A stretch of 58,681 bases of DNA, from positions 1 to 58,681 of the forward strand of contig CAJBYR010000292.1 of assembly GCA_903959855.1 (NCBI GenBank), read 5' to 3'. The position numbers and the translations under genes are program-made. This document shows, piece by piece, positions 41,942 to 50,954 of this stretch; the stretch's first letter is position 1; each line of letters starts with the position of its first letter. The notes beneath the pieces were generated by a model. It saw only the letters and a list, made by a program, of their open reading frames with translations, made no database searches and was not told the DNA's origin. The stretch comes from an uncultured beta proteobacterium (GTDB lineage: Bacteria; Pseudomonadota; Gammaproteobacteria; Burkholderiales; Rhodocyclaceae).

Positions 41942-43084
41942 CTAGAACTCGTTGAACGCGACGGCGCGATTGCGGCCCGTGGATTTGGCCCGGTACAGCG
42001 CCTGATCGGCGCTGCGGATCAGGTTTTCCACGGTGAGAGCGTGATCCGGCACGGCGGCGATGCCGATCGATGTGGTAACGGGGATACGCTTATCCTCGAA
42101 CATCACGGTGGTCTGGCGGAACAATTCGAGCAGTTGGTTGGCACGGCCGCGCGCGATGTGCAAGGGCATCTTCGGCAATACCAGCAGGAATTCCTCGCCG
42201 CCGTAGCGGCAAACGATATCTTCGGTGCGAGCGCTTTCCTGCAAGGCGCGGGCAAAGACGCGCAGCACCTCGTCGCCCGCCGGGTGGCCATAGGTGTCAT
42301 TCACCAGCTTGAAATGATCGATATCGAGCAACAGCATGGTCAGCGGCGCGTTTTCCCGCTTGCAGCGTGCCAGTTCGCGCTCCAGCGTGCCTTCCAGGTA
42401 GCGACGGTTGAACAGGCCCGTCAGCGAATCGCGGTTGGCCTGCTCACGCAGCTTTTCCTGCAAGTCATGAATTTTGCCGATCTGCTCGTGCAGCGCGTGG
42501 TTGGCCACCTCCAGCGTACGCTTCTGCTCGTCCACCGCATCCTGAACTTGATGCAGGCGTCGGATGTAGCTGAAAAACTCGATTCCCATCAACGACAGGT
42601 AAACCGCAAGGCCGACAATCGAGGTCAGTGTCACCAGGCCATTGGTATCGGTGGACACATGGAAGGCGATCACCGTGGTCGAGGCCAGCGCACCGCTGCA
42701 TAGCGACAGGAAACAGATCAGTATGCCCTTTCGTCCCAGCGTGATCGTGTGATTGAGCAGTGCGGCGAGAAACAGCGCAACGCTGATCCAAAGCGGGAAG
42801 CCCAGCGCGGCAGCCCAGGCCCCGCTGGCCAGGGAATCGACGATGAGATTGTTGTGCTCGGCCTTTTCGCGATCCCGGGCGCGCTGACTGAGCCACTGCA
42901 TCACGTGCGGGTAGGCAAAGAACTGGAGCAGAAACAGCGCCCAAAAAAGGACCCCGGGATTGCGTGGCACGATGTGCAGTGCAATGGGAATGCCGACCAG
43001 CGCAAACGCGGTGATGCGCACGCGATAGCTGTTGGCGGCGATCCAGTGGTGCGATTGCAGCGGTTCCAAAACGGTATTGGTCAC
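41942..43084 (-). CDS. MASE2-GGDEF diguanylate cyclase
   Basis: A 380-residue membrane cyclase. The N-terminal MASE2 domain (about 15-185) has several hydrophobic helices; a coiled-coil linker and a GGDEF domain follow, with NRDSLTGLFNRRYLE, LDIDHFKLVNDTYGHPAGDEVL and the active-site GGEEF. An RTED sequence lies just before the active site, matching the RxxD inhibitory site that binds c-di-GMP, so the enzyme is probably product-inhibited. The output is c-di-GMP; the stimulus for MASE2 is unknown. It is the second gene after relA on the minus strand, with a 49-base gap. Confidence 0.9.
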   Translation of the reverse strand: MTNTVLEPLQSHHWIAANSYRVRITAFALVGIPIALHIVPRNPGVLFWALFLLQFFAYPHVMQWLSQRARDREKAEHNNLIVDSLASGAWAAALGFPLWISVALFLAALLNHTITLGRKGILICFLSLCSGALASTTVIAFHVSTDTNGLVTLTSIVGLAVYLSLMGIEFFSYIRRLHQVQDAVDEQKRTLEVANHALHEQIGKIHDLQEKLREQANRDSLTGLFNRRYLEGTLERELARCKRENAPLTMLLLDIDHFKLVNDTYGHPAGDEVLRVFARALQESARTEDIVCRYGGEEFLLVLPKMPLHIARGRANQLLELFRQTTVMFEDKRIPVTTSIGIAAVPDHALTVENLIRSADQALYRAKSTGRNRAVAFNEF

Positions 43085-43133
43085 CTGGACCGTTCCACCG
43101 AGTTCATTTGCCTGCTTTCAACTGCATGTGCCC

Positions 43134-45335
43134 TCATCCCCGCCCGGCGCGGATCACGCCGGGAACCTCTCTGAGCGAGGATAGCACTCTCATGAGGATT
43201 CCCGTCGCCGGAACTTCGACCACAAAGCTCATGTGCGCCAGACCGCTGCGACTCTGCGTCTTGACCGCCGTAACATTGATCTTCTCGCGCGAGAGCAGGT
43301 CGGAGATATCGCGCAGCAGTCCCTGCCGGTCGGTGGCATCGACCACAATATCCACCGGATAGACGGCGCCCGCCTGCTCGCCCCAGTCGGTGGTGATGAC
43401 ACGCTCAGGATTGCGCGCGGCCATGTTGCGGAAATTTATGCAGTCAACACGATGGATCGAGATGCCCTTGCCGCGCGTAACGAAGCCGGTAATGGCATCG
43501 GGCGGCATCGGCTTGCAGCACTTGCCGGTCTGCGTCATCAGGTTATCGACGCCCACCACCAGAATGCGGCTGTCGCCGGCACGGCTCTTGTGCGTCTGAA
43601 TCTCGGGTTCGGGCTCAGGCGGCGCTTCAGCGCCACGCAGCGCAACATCAATGGCGCGCACCCCCACCTCACTGCGCGCGGCAGCAAGGAACAGCGCATC
43701 AGCGCTCTTCAGCCCGAGTTTGACGGCCAGTTCGTCGAGATTGGCCTGGGAATGTCCTTCACGCTGGAGTTCCTTGGTCACGATGGCACGGCCTTGAGCC
43801 AGCATCTCGGCTTCGTCCCGGGTAGCGAACCACTGGCGCACTTTGCTGCGCGCACGCGGCGTGACCAGAAAACCCTGTGCCAAATTCAACCAGTCACGCG
43901 ACGGTCCTCCGGTCTTGACGGCGACGACCTCGACCCGCTGGCCATTTTGCAAGGGCGTCCCCAGGGGAACCATGTGGCCATCGACCTTGGCACCACGACA
44001 ACGGTGCCCCAGGTCGGTATGCAGGCGATAGGCAAAATCCAGCGCCGTGGCCCCGCGCGGCAAATCAATGACCTTGTCCTGCGGCGTCAGCACATAGATG
44101 GTGTCATCGAGCGCGGCGCGCTTGAACTGCTGTACCCATTCGCCGGAATCGGCAATCTCATCCCGCCACGACAGCAACTGGCGCAACCAGGAAATCTTGT
44201 CTTCATAGTCGCCACCTGCCTTGACCGACTTACCGGATTCCTTGTAGCGCCAATGTGCCGCCACGCCGAGTTCCGCGTGCTCATGCATCTCACGGGTACG
44301 AATCTGCACTTCCAGCGAACGACCGTCTTCGGCCGCCACCGCCGTATGCAGCGAGCGATAGTAGTTGCCCTTGGGGTGCGAAATATAGTCGTCGAATTCG
44401 CCCCGGATCGGTTGCCACAGATGGTGCACGATGCCCAGCGCGGTGTAGCAGTCCTTGACCTCGTCGACGATGATGCGCAGCGCGCGCACGTCGTAGACTT
44501 TCTCGAAGTCGATGTCCTTGCCGCGCATCTTGTTCCAGATACTGAAGATGTGCTTGGGCCGGCCATACACCTCGGCCTGAACTCCGGAAGCCGCCAGTTC
44601 CTCCTGCAGCCGACGCACGGCGGACTCGATAAAGCCCTCGCGCTCGGAACGCTTTTCGTCAAGCATGCGCGCAATGCGCTTGTAGGTTTCGGGTTCGAGA
44701 TAGCGGAAGGCAAGGTCCTCGAGCTCCCACTTCACCTGCCAGACGCCCAGGCGATTGGCCAGCGGTGCGTAGATCAGCTGGCTCTCGCGCGCCATTTCGT
44801 CGCGCAGCAACCCCGGCCGGTTGCCAAGGAAGCGCAGCGATTGCACACGGCTTGCCAGGCGCAGCATGACCACACGGATGTCATCCACCATCGCCAGCAG
44901 CATCTTGCGCAGGATTTCGGTCTGCGCCTTCATCTCGGTGACGCCCTCCCCGCTTCCTGCTCCGGCCGCCGCGCGCGTCAGCGGACGCAGGCTGCCCAGG
45001 CGCTTGAGGCCATCGACCAGGCTGGCCACCGTGTCCCCAAAGCCGACTTTCAACGTTTCGGCCGAATCCGCAACGTGATCGCCCGCAGCAAACAGCAAAG
45101 CGGCACAGCGAACATCGACATCGAGATCAAGCGACGTCGCGATCAGTGCCATGCCCAGCGCGTGCTGGAAAACGGGTTCCGTCGTACCGAGGACCCGGTC
45201 ACCGTACGCGTCACGTGCGAGTTGAAACGCCGCATCGACACGCGCCTGTGCCTCAGGCAACAGGCCCGCCTGCAGAAGCATCAGCGATCCGGCCTCGGAG
45301 TCGCTGGGGGCTACGGAATGAACAATGGAAACCAT
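43134..45335 (-). CDS. relA: Monofunctional (p)ppGpp synthetase RelA
   Basis: A 733-residue RelA. The hydrolase-like N-terminal domain has lost its metal site (AAGDHVADS where HDxxED would be), so it cannot degrade (p)ppGpp. The synthetase domain is intact: YGRPKHIFSIWNKM, YDVRALRIIV, GEFDDYISHPKGNYYRSLHT (the acidic ExDD form of RelA rather than the RxKD form of SpoT) and EVQIRTREMHEHAE. TGS (LTPQDKVIDLPRGATALDFAY), a helical region and a C-terminal ACT domain follow. I chose the ATG at 45335 (MVSIVHSV) over one 19 codons upstream. It makes the stringent-response alarmone on stalled ribosomes. Confidence 0.92.
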   Translation of the reverse strand: MVSIVHSVAPSDSEAGSLMLLQAGLLPEAQARVDAAFQLARDAYGDRVLGTTEPVFQHALGMALIATSLDLDVDVRCAALLFAAGDHVADSAETLKVGFGDTVASLVDGLKRLGSLRPLTRAAAGAGSGEGVTEMKAQTEILRKMLLAMVDDIRVVMLRLASRVQSLRFLGNRPGLLRDEMARESQLIYAPLANRLGVWQVKWELEDLAFRYLEPETYKRIARMLDEKRSEREGFIESAVRRLQEELAASGVQAEVYGRPKHIFSIWNKMRGKDIDFEKVYDVRALRIIVDEVKDCYTALGIVHHLWQPIRGEFDDYISHPKGNYYRSLHTAVAAEDGRSLEVQIRTREMHEHAELGVAAHWRYKESGKSVKAGGDYEDKISWLRQLLSWRDEIADSGEWVQQFKRAALDDTIYVLTPQDKVIDLPRGATALDFAYRLHTDLGHRCRGAKVDGHMVPLGTPLQNGQRVEVVAVKTGGPSRDWLNLAQGFLVTPRARSKVRQWFATRDEAEMLAQGRAIVTKELQREGHSQANLDELAVKLGLKSADALFLAAARSEVGVRAIDVALRGAEAPPEPEPEIQTHKSRAGDSRILVVGVDNLMTQTGKCCKPMPPDAITGFVTRGKGISIHRVDCINFRNMAARNPERVITTDWGEQAGAVYPVDIVVDATDRQGLLRDISDLLSREKINVTAVKTQSRSGLAHMSFVVEVPATGILMRVLSSLREVPGVIRAGRG

Positions 45336-45399
45336 ACGCGGATTATCCCATGCCAGCCCGAATGCCCTGCGCCACCTTCCTGACCTTGACACATCTGGA

Positions 45400-45412
45400 G
45401 ATCGATCGATCG
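45400..45412. repeat. Triple overlapping GATC in the relA/mtfA intergenic region
   Basis: Three GATC sites in a row within a GATCGATCGATCG stretch, sitting between the divergent relA and mtfA start codons and next to a TTGACA hexamer at 45386. It may be a promoter-proximal methylation cluster or just a simple repeat. Confidence 0.5.
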
Positions 45413-45441
45413 TCTAAACTGAGCCCACACTGCACTTTCCC

Positions 45442-45465
45442 ACAAGCGTCGGCGCCATTCCGACC
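45442..45465 (+). repeat. Possible degenerate dispersed repeat in the relA/mtfA spacer
   Basis: ACAAGCGTCGGCGC followed by CATTCCGACCG: the left half keeps the ACAAG flank and GTCGGCGC, the right half is poor. Listed only as a possible relic. Confidence 0.3.
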
Positions 45466-45504
45466 GATTGAAGCAATGCCCTGGTTTCTCCTTTCCGCAC
45501 ACCG

Positions 45505-46293
45505 ATGATCCATCGTCTCGCCGCCTGGTGGCGCGGCCGTCAGGCCGAACGTCTCGACATACCCGGTGAACTTTGGGACACCATCGAAGCCGGATTCTGG
45601 TTCCTTGATCACCTCAGTCCGGACGATCGTACCGAGCTGCGCCGCCTGGCCCGCGAATTCATCGCCAGCAAGCAATGGAGCGGTGCGCAGGGGCTGGAAC
45701 TGACACCGCATATCCAGCTGGCGCTCGCTCTCCAGGCCTGCCTGCCCATCCTCCATCTGGGGCTGGATTGGTACTCCGGCTGGGTCGGCATCATTGTCTA
45801 TCCCGGCGACTTCATCATCCCGCGACAGGTCATGGACGACGGTGGCGTGGTCCATGAATTCGACGATCAGGTGATGGGTGAAGCCTGGTACGGTGGCCCG
45901 GTGCTGATCTCCTGGTTCGACGACCCCGACGATACGCTAGGCGTCAACGTGGTGATCCACGAGTTCGCGCACAAGCTGGACATGAAGAATGGCGACGCCG
46001 ACGGCATGCCACCGCTGCACGAAGGCATGTCACGCAAGCGCTGGGCCGCTGTAATGGGCACGGCCTTTGAGGATTTCCGGCGGCGTGTTGATTCTGGCGA
46101 AGACACGGCCCTGGATCCTTACGCCGCGGAACTACCTTCGGAGTTCTTCGCCGTTGCGAGCGAAGCGTTTTTTGAGGACCCGGCGATGCTGCGTGCCGAC
46201 TATGCCGACGTCTATGACCAGCTCCGCTTGTTCTATCGCCAGGATCCGGCAGTAGCCGCTCGAAATCGTGACGTGCCCCCGAAGCAACCGTGA
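45505..46293 (+). CDS. mtfA: MtfA-type zinc-dependent peptidase
   Basis: A 262-residue protein of the MtfA (YeeI) family, a zincin whose E. coli member inactivates the glucose repressor Mlc. The HEFAHKLDMKNGDADG segment near residue 152 carries the HExxH zinc motif; YPGDFIIPRQVMDDGGVVHEFDD and DPYAAELPSEFFAVASEAFFEDP are the family's other landmarks, with the downstream glutamate as third ligand. It is transcribed divergently from relA and convergent with the next gene; 46294-46380 holds no gene. Confidence 0.87.
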   Translation: MIHRLAAWWRGRQAERLDIPGELWDTIEAGFWFLDHLSPDDRTELRRLAREFIASKQWSGAQGLELTPHIQLALALQACLPILHLGLDWYSGWVGIIVYPGDFIIPRQVMDDGGVVHEFDDQVMGEAWYGGPVLISWFDDPDDTLGVNVVIHEFAHKLDMKNGDADGMPPLHEGMSRKRWAAVMGTAFEDFRRRVDSGEDTALDPYAAELPSEFFAVASEAFFEDPAMLRADYADVYDQLRLFYRQDPAVAARNRDVPPKQP

Positions 46294-46380
46294 TCTCGTC
46301 AAACGGGGCCGGCTGACACCACATCATCACAACCCGGGTGGAGAATCCGCCGCCTTCCGGAACAGAGGGCCGGGGAATGC

Positions 46381-48618
46381 CTAGCGCGCCGTCCCGCGAT
46401 ACCGTGGCGCAGCATAGGGATGGCGATTGCGGTAGGCTTCGAAGAGCTTCCAGCGCACCACGGGGATCCGCACCACCAGCTTCAGTGGCACCGAATACAC
46501 CTCGCAGCTATCCAGCGCAATCAATGGTGCATCAACATCGGGCTCCGGGGTCTCAGCCGCCCGATTCATCGCGGCAAACAGACTGTCGTAGCCCCAGAAC
46601 TCCCCCTTGCCGAGCACCGGCGCCTTTTCGTCCTTGCCTCGCGCGAGCCGGCCCTTGCCAATCAGATGCAACTGATTCGCCTCGCCCTTGAACCGGCGGC
46701 CGGCCTGAAGGCGCGTGAGGTGGCAATTCTTCGCCAACAGGAACAGCGTCGTATTGGTCACCGCGTCGCTGAAAAGGAAGGTGCGGCGCAGGCGCTCCTC
46801 GACCTTCCGTACTTTGAGCAGTTCGTCGCTGGAAAAAAAGCGATCGACGAAATTGCGGTACAGATCGGCCGGCAAGCGCAGCGCCTGAACGAATCCCACC
46901 GAGCGGTAGGTCTCTTCACTGGCCGTGTTGTGGAGAGCCGCCGACTCGGCCAGCATCGAACCGCTGAACAGAAAGTGCGCACTGTTCGGGTCCTGCGTCA
47001 GGATCTCGACCTTGCCCGCCAACATCAAGTAGATTTCCTGCGGCACCTTGCCGGCCTGGACCATGATGGTCTCGGGATTGAAGGTGACGATACGATTGTT
47101 GAGCAACATGTGCAGGCGCTCAACCGGCACACTGGGGAAATAGCTCTTCAGGAGTTCGCTGGCATCGCGCAACAAAAAGTTCTGCTCGCCCGGGATCAGC
47201 ACATCGACCGTACCAAAGGGCGCACCGGAACCAATGCGCCGCTCGGACTGGGTGAGATCGCGCGAGATATGGGCCAGCAGCAGGCGCGGTGTCGAATCGG
47301 TAGCAAAGTCCGTGGCGCAACCGTGGATCATCCCGCCGCCGATATCGATCTTTTTCAGGTCGGTCGGCGCCAGATACGCGGCCTTGACCGCCTCGACCCG
47401 TTCGGGCGTGAGGCCGGGCGCCGAACTGTCCGCCGTGACCATGCTATCGAGCACTTTGAAGGCGGCGACATCCGCGAGGTGGGCGTAAGTACGATAACCG
47501 CCCTCCCACAGCACGCGGAAATTGAACACCGTGGTTTCCACCGGATGCGGCGACACCGTAGGCTTGACCTCCAGGCCCATGATGTCGTTCCACCTGCCCT
47601 CCTCCAGATCGCAGATATCGAAGTAGTTGGCGAACTCGCTTTCCGGAATCGACAGCAACGCGCAGAACTTGCGCGTCACGGAAGCCCGCACCAAAGGCGT
47701 GGCGAAATATTGCAGCGGGCGGTCGCACTGCAGGAGATTGGTGAGCCCGGCGAAGTGGTCATCGTGGCAATGCGTGTGGAAGATACCGGCGACTTCCTTC
47801 TTGCCGATCCCCAAGGCATCCAGGCTGTAGTGGATGTTCGGGCCGGCATCGATCAGATAGACGCGGCCTTGATGGATCAGCACACTGCCCATGGCCGGGC
47901 GGTTGAAATCCCAGCCATCGCCGTCGCCGGCGTGGATCACGGCAAAGTAATGGCGATCCACCGCGACATGGCTTAGCGGATACGGGCACGGATAGGTCGT
48001 GTGCGGCGCGAGATTGAGATCCACCTCGACAAACTCGTCGCCATGGCGGATATCGAACACATTGTGTGCCAGCCGCTTGATGCTGACGCCGTTGCCGATG
48101 TCGATCGGCTCACCGGCCAGCACGTGGCAATCGACGAAAACTTCCGGGCGGGCAATCTGGCCGAACGCGAACTTGAGCTTGATGCGCATCAGTTCATCGG
48201 CCTCGGCCTCCGACACACCGGCCTTTATCATTTCTTCGGCCGAGATGAGCCCGTAGTTGCCGCGATGGATGTAACGCAGTTGCGACGCCAACTGTTCCGG
48301 GGTGCCGATCAGCCTGGGCTTGACGCCGGTATTGTTGGGATGGTTCGGGATCATCATCCCCTGGCGATACAACATTTGCAGGATGGGGAACTCCGCCAGA
48401 TTGCACAAATGGCCGTTCTGGATCATCGAGTCCGATAGCAAGATAGCGTTCGGCCCGTTCTCGTAGGTCACGCCATTCATTTCGGTGGTCTGGATGATGC
48501 CCCGCCGCAGCAAATGCTTGACGCTGTCGGCGGGCGCACCGCAGAGCAGATAAATTCCGGCCGCCGGGATTTCGACGTAACAGATCCCGTTGGCTACCAC
48601 CAGTTTGCGTATCGACAT
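46381..48618 (-). CDS. Metallo-beta-lactamase-fold protein with C-terminal cNMP-binding-like domains
   Basis: A 745-residue multidomain protein. An N-terminal region of about 210 residues (RGIIQTTEMNGVTYENGP, LQMLYRQGMMIPNHPNN) is followed by a metallo-beta-lactamase domain with the metal motif HTHCHDDH near 280 and NIHYSLDALGI just before. From about 490 to the end come one clear and one probable cyclic-nucleotide-binding-like domain (SYFPSVPVERLHMLLNNRIVTF onward; FKGEANQLHLIGKGRLA). I do not know a characterised member. The ATG at 48618 (MSIRKLVV) is the best start, though two in-frame ATGs lie just upstream. A nucleotide-regulated hydrolase is the simplest reading. Confidence 0.75.
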   Translation of the reverse strand: MSIRKLVVANGICYVEIPAAGIYLLCGAPADSVKHLLRRGIIQTTEMNGVTYENGPNAILLSDSMIQNGHLCNLAEFPILQMLYRQGMMIPNHPNNTGVKPRLIGTPEQLASQLRYIHRGNYGLISAEEMIKAGVSEAEADELMRIKLKFAFGQIARPEVFVDCHVLAGEPIDIGNGVSIKRLAHNVFDIRHGDEFVEVDLNLAPHTTYPCPYPLSHVAVDRHYFAVIHAGDGDGWDFNRPAMGSVLIHQGRVYLIDAGPNIHYSLDALGIGKKEVAGIFHTHCHDDHFAGLTNLLQCDRPLQYFATPLVRASVTRKFCALLSIPESEFANYFDICDLEEGRWNDIMGLEVKPTVSPHPVETTVFNFRVLWEGGYRTYAHLADVAAFKVLDSMVTADSSAPGLTPERVEAVKAAYLAPTDLKKIDIGGGMIHGCATDFATDSTPRLLLAHISRDLTQSERRIGSGAPFGTVDVLIPGEQNFLLRDASELLKSYFPSVPVERLHMLLNNRIVTFNPETIMVQAGKVPQEIYLMLAGKVEILTQDPNSAHFLFSGSMLAESAALHNTASEETYRSVGFVQALRLPADLYRNFVDRFFSSDELLKVRKVEERLRRTFLFSDAVTNTTLFLLAKNCHLTRLQAGRRFKGEANQLHLIGKGRLARGKDEKAPVLGKGEFWGYDSLFAAMNRAAETPEPDVDAPLIALDSCEVYSVPLKLVVRIPVVRWKLFEAYRNRHPYAAPRYRGTAR

Positions 48619-48692
48619 GGCCCTCATCCCACGTATTGCCCAGAACAGCAAAAACCCTGCGATGGACTATTGACGATTAAGCAGTATGCCGC

Positions 48693-48713
48693 GTTTCCCG
48701 GATCAGGGGAAAC
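48693..48713. other. Hairpin between nagZ and the MBL-fold gene
   Basis: GTTTCCC and GGGAAAC flank a 7-base loop in the 194-base interval 48619-48812, which otherwise holds the dispersed repeat at 48718 and a 12-bp palindrome CTTCGCGCGAAG near 48776. It may belong to the promoter region of the MBL-fold gene; no T-tract is present. Confidence 0.4.
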
Positions 48714-48717
48714 CGGA

Positions 48718-48739
48718 AGTCGGCGCTGGTACGACGGCG
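48718..48739 (+). repeat. Dispersed 22-bp repeat, intergenic copy
   Basis: AGTCGGCGCTG, GTACG, ACGGCG, an exact match to both halves, located in non-coding DNA. Confidence 0.8.
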
Positions 48740-48812
48740 CGCAATGCCCGCTCACGGCAAATGGTCGGCTCCATCTTCGCGCGAAGGAACAGATTTCATA
48801 CGCATACACATA

Positions 48813-49814
48813 TCAGGTCAGGCGCTGCACCGCTGCCGTGCCCGCCGCGTAGCGCGCGGCATCCTGCTGCCAGGCCGAGCCCGGCGCAATGCGGGCGACG
48901 CGCGCGGCGCGATGCGGATCTGGCTCAGGCTTCCAGTTTGCCAGCACGTCGGCCACGGCATCGGGCGAATTGCAGATCAGCAGCATGTCGCAACCGGCAG
49001 CCCAGGCAGCCTCGGCACGCTGCACCATGTTGCCGGCGAAGGCGGCGCCTTCCATCGACAGGTCATCGCTGAAAATGACACCGTCGAACTTGAACTCGGT
49101 GCGCAGCTTTGCCAGCCACAGCGGCGAGAAGCCGGCGGGCCGCGGATCGACCTTGGGGTAGATGACGTGGGCCGGCATGACGCCGTCGAGCCTCAGGCGC
49201 CGGTAGGGCGTGAGGTCGGGCTCCATCTCGGCAAGGCTGCGCTCATCGACCGGGATGGCGAGGTGGGAGTCGGCGGCGACCCAGCCGTGGCCGGGAAAGT
49301 GCTTGCCGCAACAGCCCATGCCGGCGGCACGCAGGCCTTCGATCAGGGCGCCGGCCAGTTCGGCCACGGCCTCCGGGTTTTTGTGGAAAGCGCGGTCGCC
49401 GATGACGCCGCTGGGGCCCCAGTCGAGGTCGAGCACGGGGGTAAAGGAGTAGTCGACGCCGCAGGCGCGCAATTCGGCGGCCAGGAGGTAGCCAAGGCTG
49501 GATGCAGCCTGGCGCGCGGCGGCCGGGTCACTGTCCCACAGTTCGCCCAGGCGGCGCATCGGCGGCACGTGGGTGAAGCCTGCGCGGCAGCGCTGCACGC
49601 GGCCGCCCTCGTGGTCGATGGCGATGGGCAAAGCCGGGCTGCGCAGGCCGTGGATGGCGGCGCAAATGGCAGTTAGCTGCTGCGGGTCGCGGTAGTTGTG
49701 CTTGAACAGGATGACGCCGCCGACCAGCGGGTGAGCCAGGCGTTCGCGCTCGGCGTCAGTGAGTTCGAGGCCGGCGACATCGATCATCAGCGGGCCGAGG
49801 GGCAAGGTTTTCAT
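48813..49814 (-). CDS. nagZ: Beta-N-acetylhexosaminidase NagZ
   Basis: A 333-residue family 3 glycosidase that removes GlcNAc from 1,6-anhydromuramyl peptides in cell-wall recycling. Substrate-loop and active-site motifs are IDHEGGRVQRCRAGFTHVPPM, KHFPGHGWVAADSHLAIP (the mobile histidine-aspartate loop) and VIFSDDLSMEGA, containing the nucleophile aspartate. Its start overlaps acpS (ATGA), so it is last in the lepA-to-nagZ run. Confidence 0.93.
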   Translation of the reverse strand: MKTLPLGPLMIDVAGLELTDAERERLAHPLVGGVILFKHNYRDPQQLTAICAAIHGLRSPALPIAIDHEGGRVQRCRAGFTHVPPMRRLGELWDSDPAAARQAASSLGYLLAAELRACGVDYSFTPVLDLDWGPSGVIGDRAFHKNPEAVAELAGALIEGLRAAGMGCCGKHFPGHGWVAADSHLAIPVDERSLAEMEPDLTPYRRLRLDGVMPAHVIYPKVDPRPAGFSPLWLAKLRTEFKFDGVIFSDDLSMEGAAFAGNMVQRAEAAWAAGCDMLLICNSPDAVADVLANWKPEPDPHRAARVARIAPGSAWQQDAARYAAGTAAVQRLT

Positions 49815-50188
49815 GGCTTCTCCAGAACGACAAAGGCGACGGCGTAATCCTGCTCGTCGCTGATGGAAAGATGGGCGGTAAGGCCGCGCGCGGCGAAGTG
49901 TGCGGCGAGCTCGGGCGAGTAGGCGAACGCGGGCTTGCCGAACTCGTCGTGTTCAACGGCGATGTCGGGCAGCAGCACGGGGGCACGTACGCCGGTGCCG
50001 AAGGCCTTGCCCAGCGCCTCTTTCGCGGCGAAGCGCTTGGCCAGGAAGCGGCCGGGATCGGGGCTGGCGCGGCAGGCTTCGCGCTCGGCGGGGGCGAGCA
50101 TCTTTTCCAGGCCACGCTCGCCATGGCGCCGCCAGTACTCGGTCATGCGCGCGACGGCGACGATGTCGGTGCCGATGCCGAAAATCAT
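49811..50188 (-). CDS. acpS: Holo-[acyl-carrier-protein] synthase
   Basis: A 125-residue phosphopantetheinyl transferase that activates ACP. The motifs IFGIGTDIVAVARM (metal-binding aspartate) and RFLAKRFAAKEALGKAFGTG are complete, and AHLSISDEQDYAVAFVVLE closes the fold. I chose the ATG at 50188, which overlaps the pdxJ stop by ATGA, over the in-frame GTG two codons upstream. It ends by overlapping nagZ. Confidence 0.93.
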   Translation of the reverse strand: MIFGIGTDIVAVARMTEYWRRHGERGLEKMLAPAEREACRASPDPGRFLAKRFAAKEALGKAFGTGVRAPVLLPDIAVEHDEFGKPAFAYSPELAAHFAARGLTAHLSISDEQDYAVAFVVLEKP

Positions 50189-50934
50189 CCGCACTGCGCC
50201 TCGCGCATCAGTCGCTTCATTTCAGCCACGGCTTCGCGCATGCCGACGAAGATGGCACGGCTGACGATGGCGTGGCCGATGTGCAGTTCGCGGATGCCGG
50301 GCAGCGCGGCGACGGGCTGGACGTTGAAGTAGTTGAGCGCGTGGCCGGCGTTGAAGCGCATGCCGGCGGCGCGAATGGCGGCTCCGGCCTTGCGGATCTT
50401 TTCCAGTTCGGCGACCACGGCCGGGCTTTCGGCGTCGCGGCCGTGATTGAAAAAGGCGTGGGCATACGGACCGGTGTGAATTTCACAGACGCGCACGCCA
50501 GCCTTTGCGGCGGCTTCGACCTGCGGCAGTTCGGCGTCGATAAAGGCGCTGGTCATGATGCCGGCACCGGCCAGGCGTGCGATGACATCACGCAGGCGTG
50601 CCTGCTGGCCGGCGACGTCGAGCCCGCCTTCGGTGGTGATCTCGTGGCGGCCCTCGGGGACCAGCATCGCCATCTCGGGCTTGAGACTGCAGGCAATGCC
50701 GACCATTTCGTCGGTGGCGGCCATTTCCAGGTTGAGCTTGATGTGCGTGAGTTCGCGCAGGCGCTGCACATCGCGGTCCTGGATGTGGCGCCGATCTTCG
50801 CGCAGATGCACGGTGATGCCGTCGGCACCGCCGAGGTGGGCCTCGACGGCAGCCCAGACCGGGTCGGGTTCGTGGCCCTTGCGCGCCTCGCGCACAGTGG
50901 CGACGTGGTCGATGTTGACGCCGAGTTCGATCAT
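50185..50934 (-). CDS. pdxJ: Pyridoxine 5'-phosphate synthase
   Basis: A 249-residue enzyme that condenses 1-deoxyxylulose 5-phosphate with 3-amino-2-oxopropyl phosphate to form vitamin B6 phosphate. The family N-terminus LGVNIDHVATVREARKG, the VHLREDRRHIQDRDV segment, EITTEGGLDV and the C-terminal RFNAGHALNYFNV are all present. It lies 20 bases downstream of recO and overlaps acpS. Confidence 0.95.
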   Translation of the reverse strand: MIELGVNIDHVATVREARKGHEPDPVWAAVEAHLGGADGITVHLREDRRHIQDRDVQRLRELTHIKLNLEMAATDEMVGIACSLKPEMAMLVPEGRHEITTEGGLDVAGQQARLRDVIARLAGAGIMTSAFIDAELPQVEAAAKAGVRVCEIHTGPYAHAFFNHGRDAESPAVVAELEKIRKAGAAIRAAGMRFNAGHALNYFNVQPVAALPGIRELHIGHAIVSRAIFVGMREAVAEMKRLMREAQCG

Positions 50935-50954
50935 GATTTCTCCAGTTTCATGTT

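Noticed and set aside
42005-42030. A TCGGCGCTG match in the diguanylate cyclase gene as another dispersed repeat
   Set aside because: Only nine bases match and neither the right half nor the flank is present; it is explained by the conserved SADQALY codons.
43233-45383. A 716-codon open frame on the plus strand antisense to relA
   Set aside because: GC-rich genes often leave the opposite strand open; the translation is low in structure, rich in Arg, His and Gln, and the relA reading matches a known family along its whole length.
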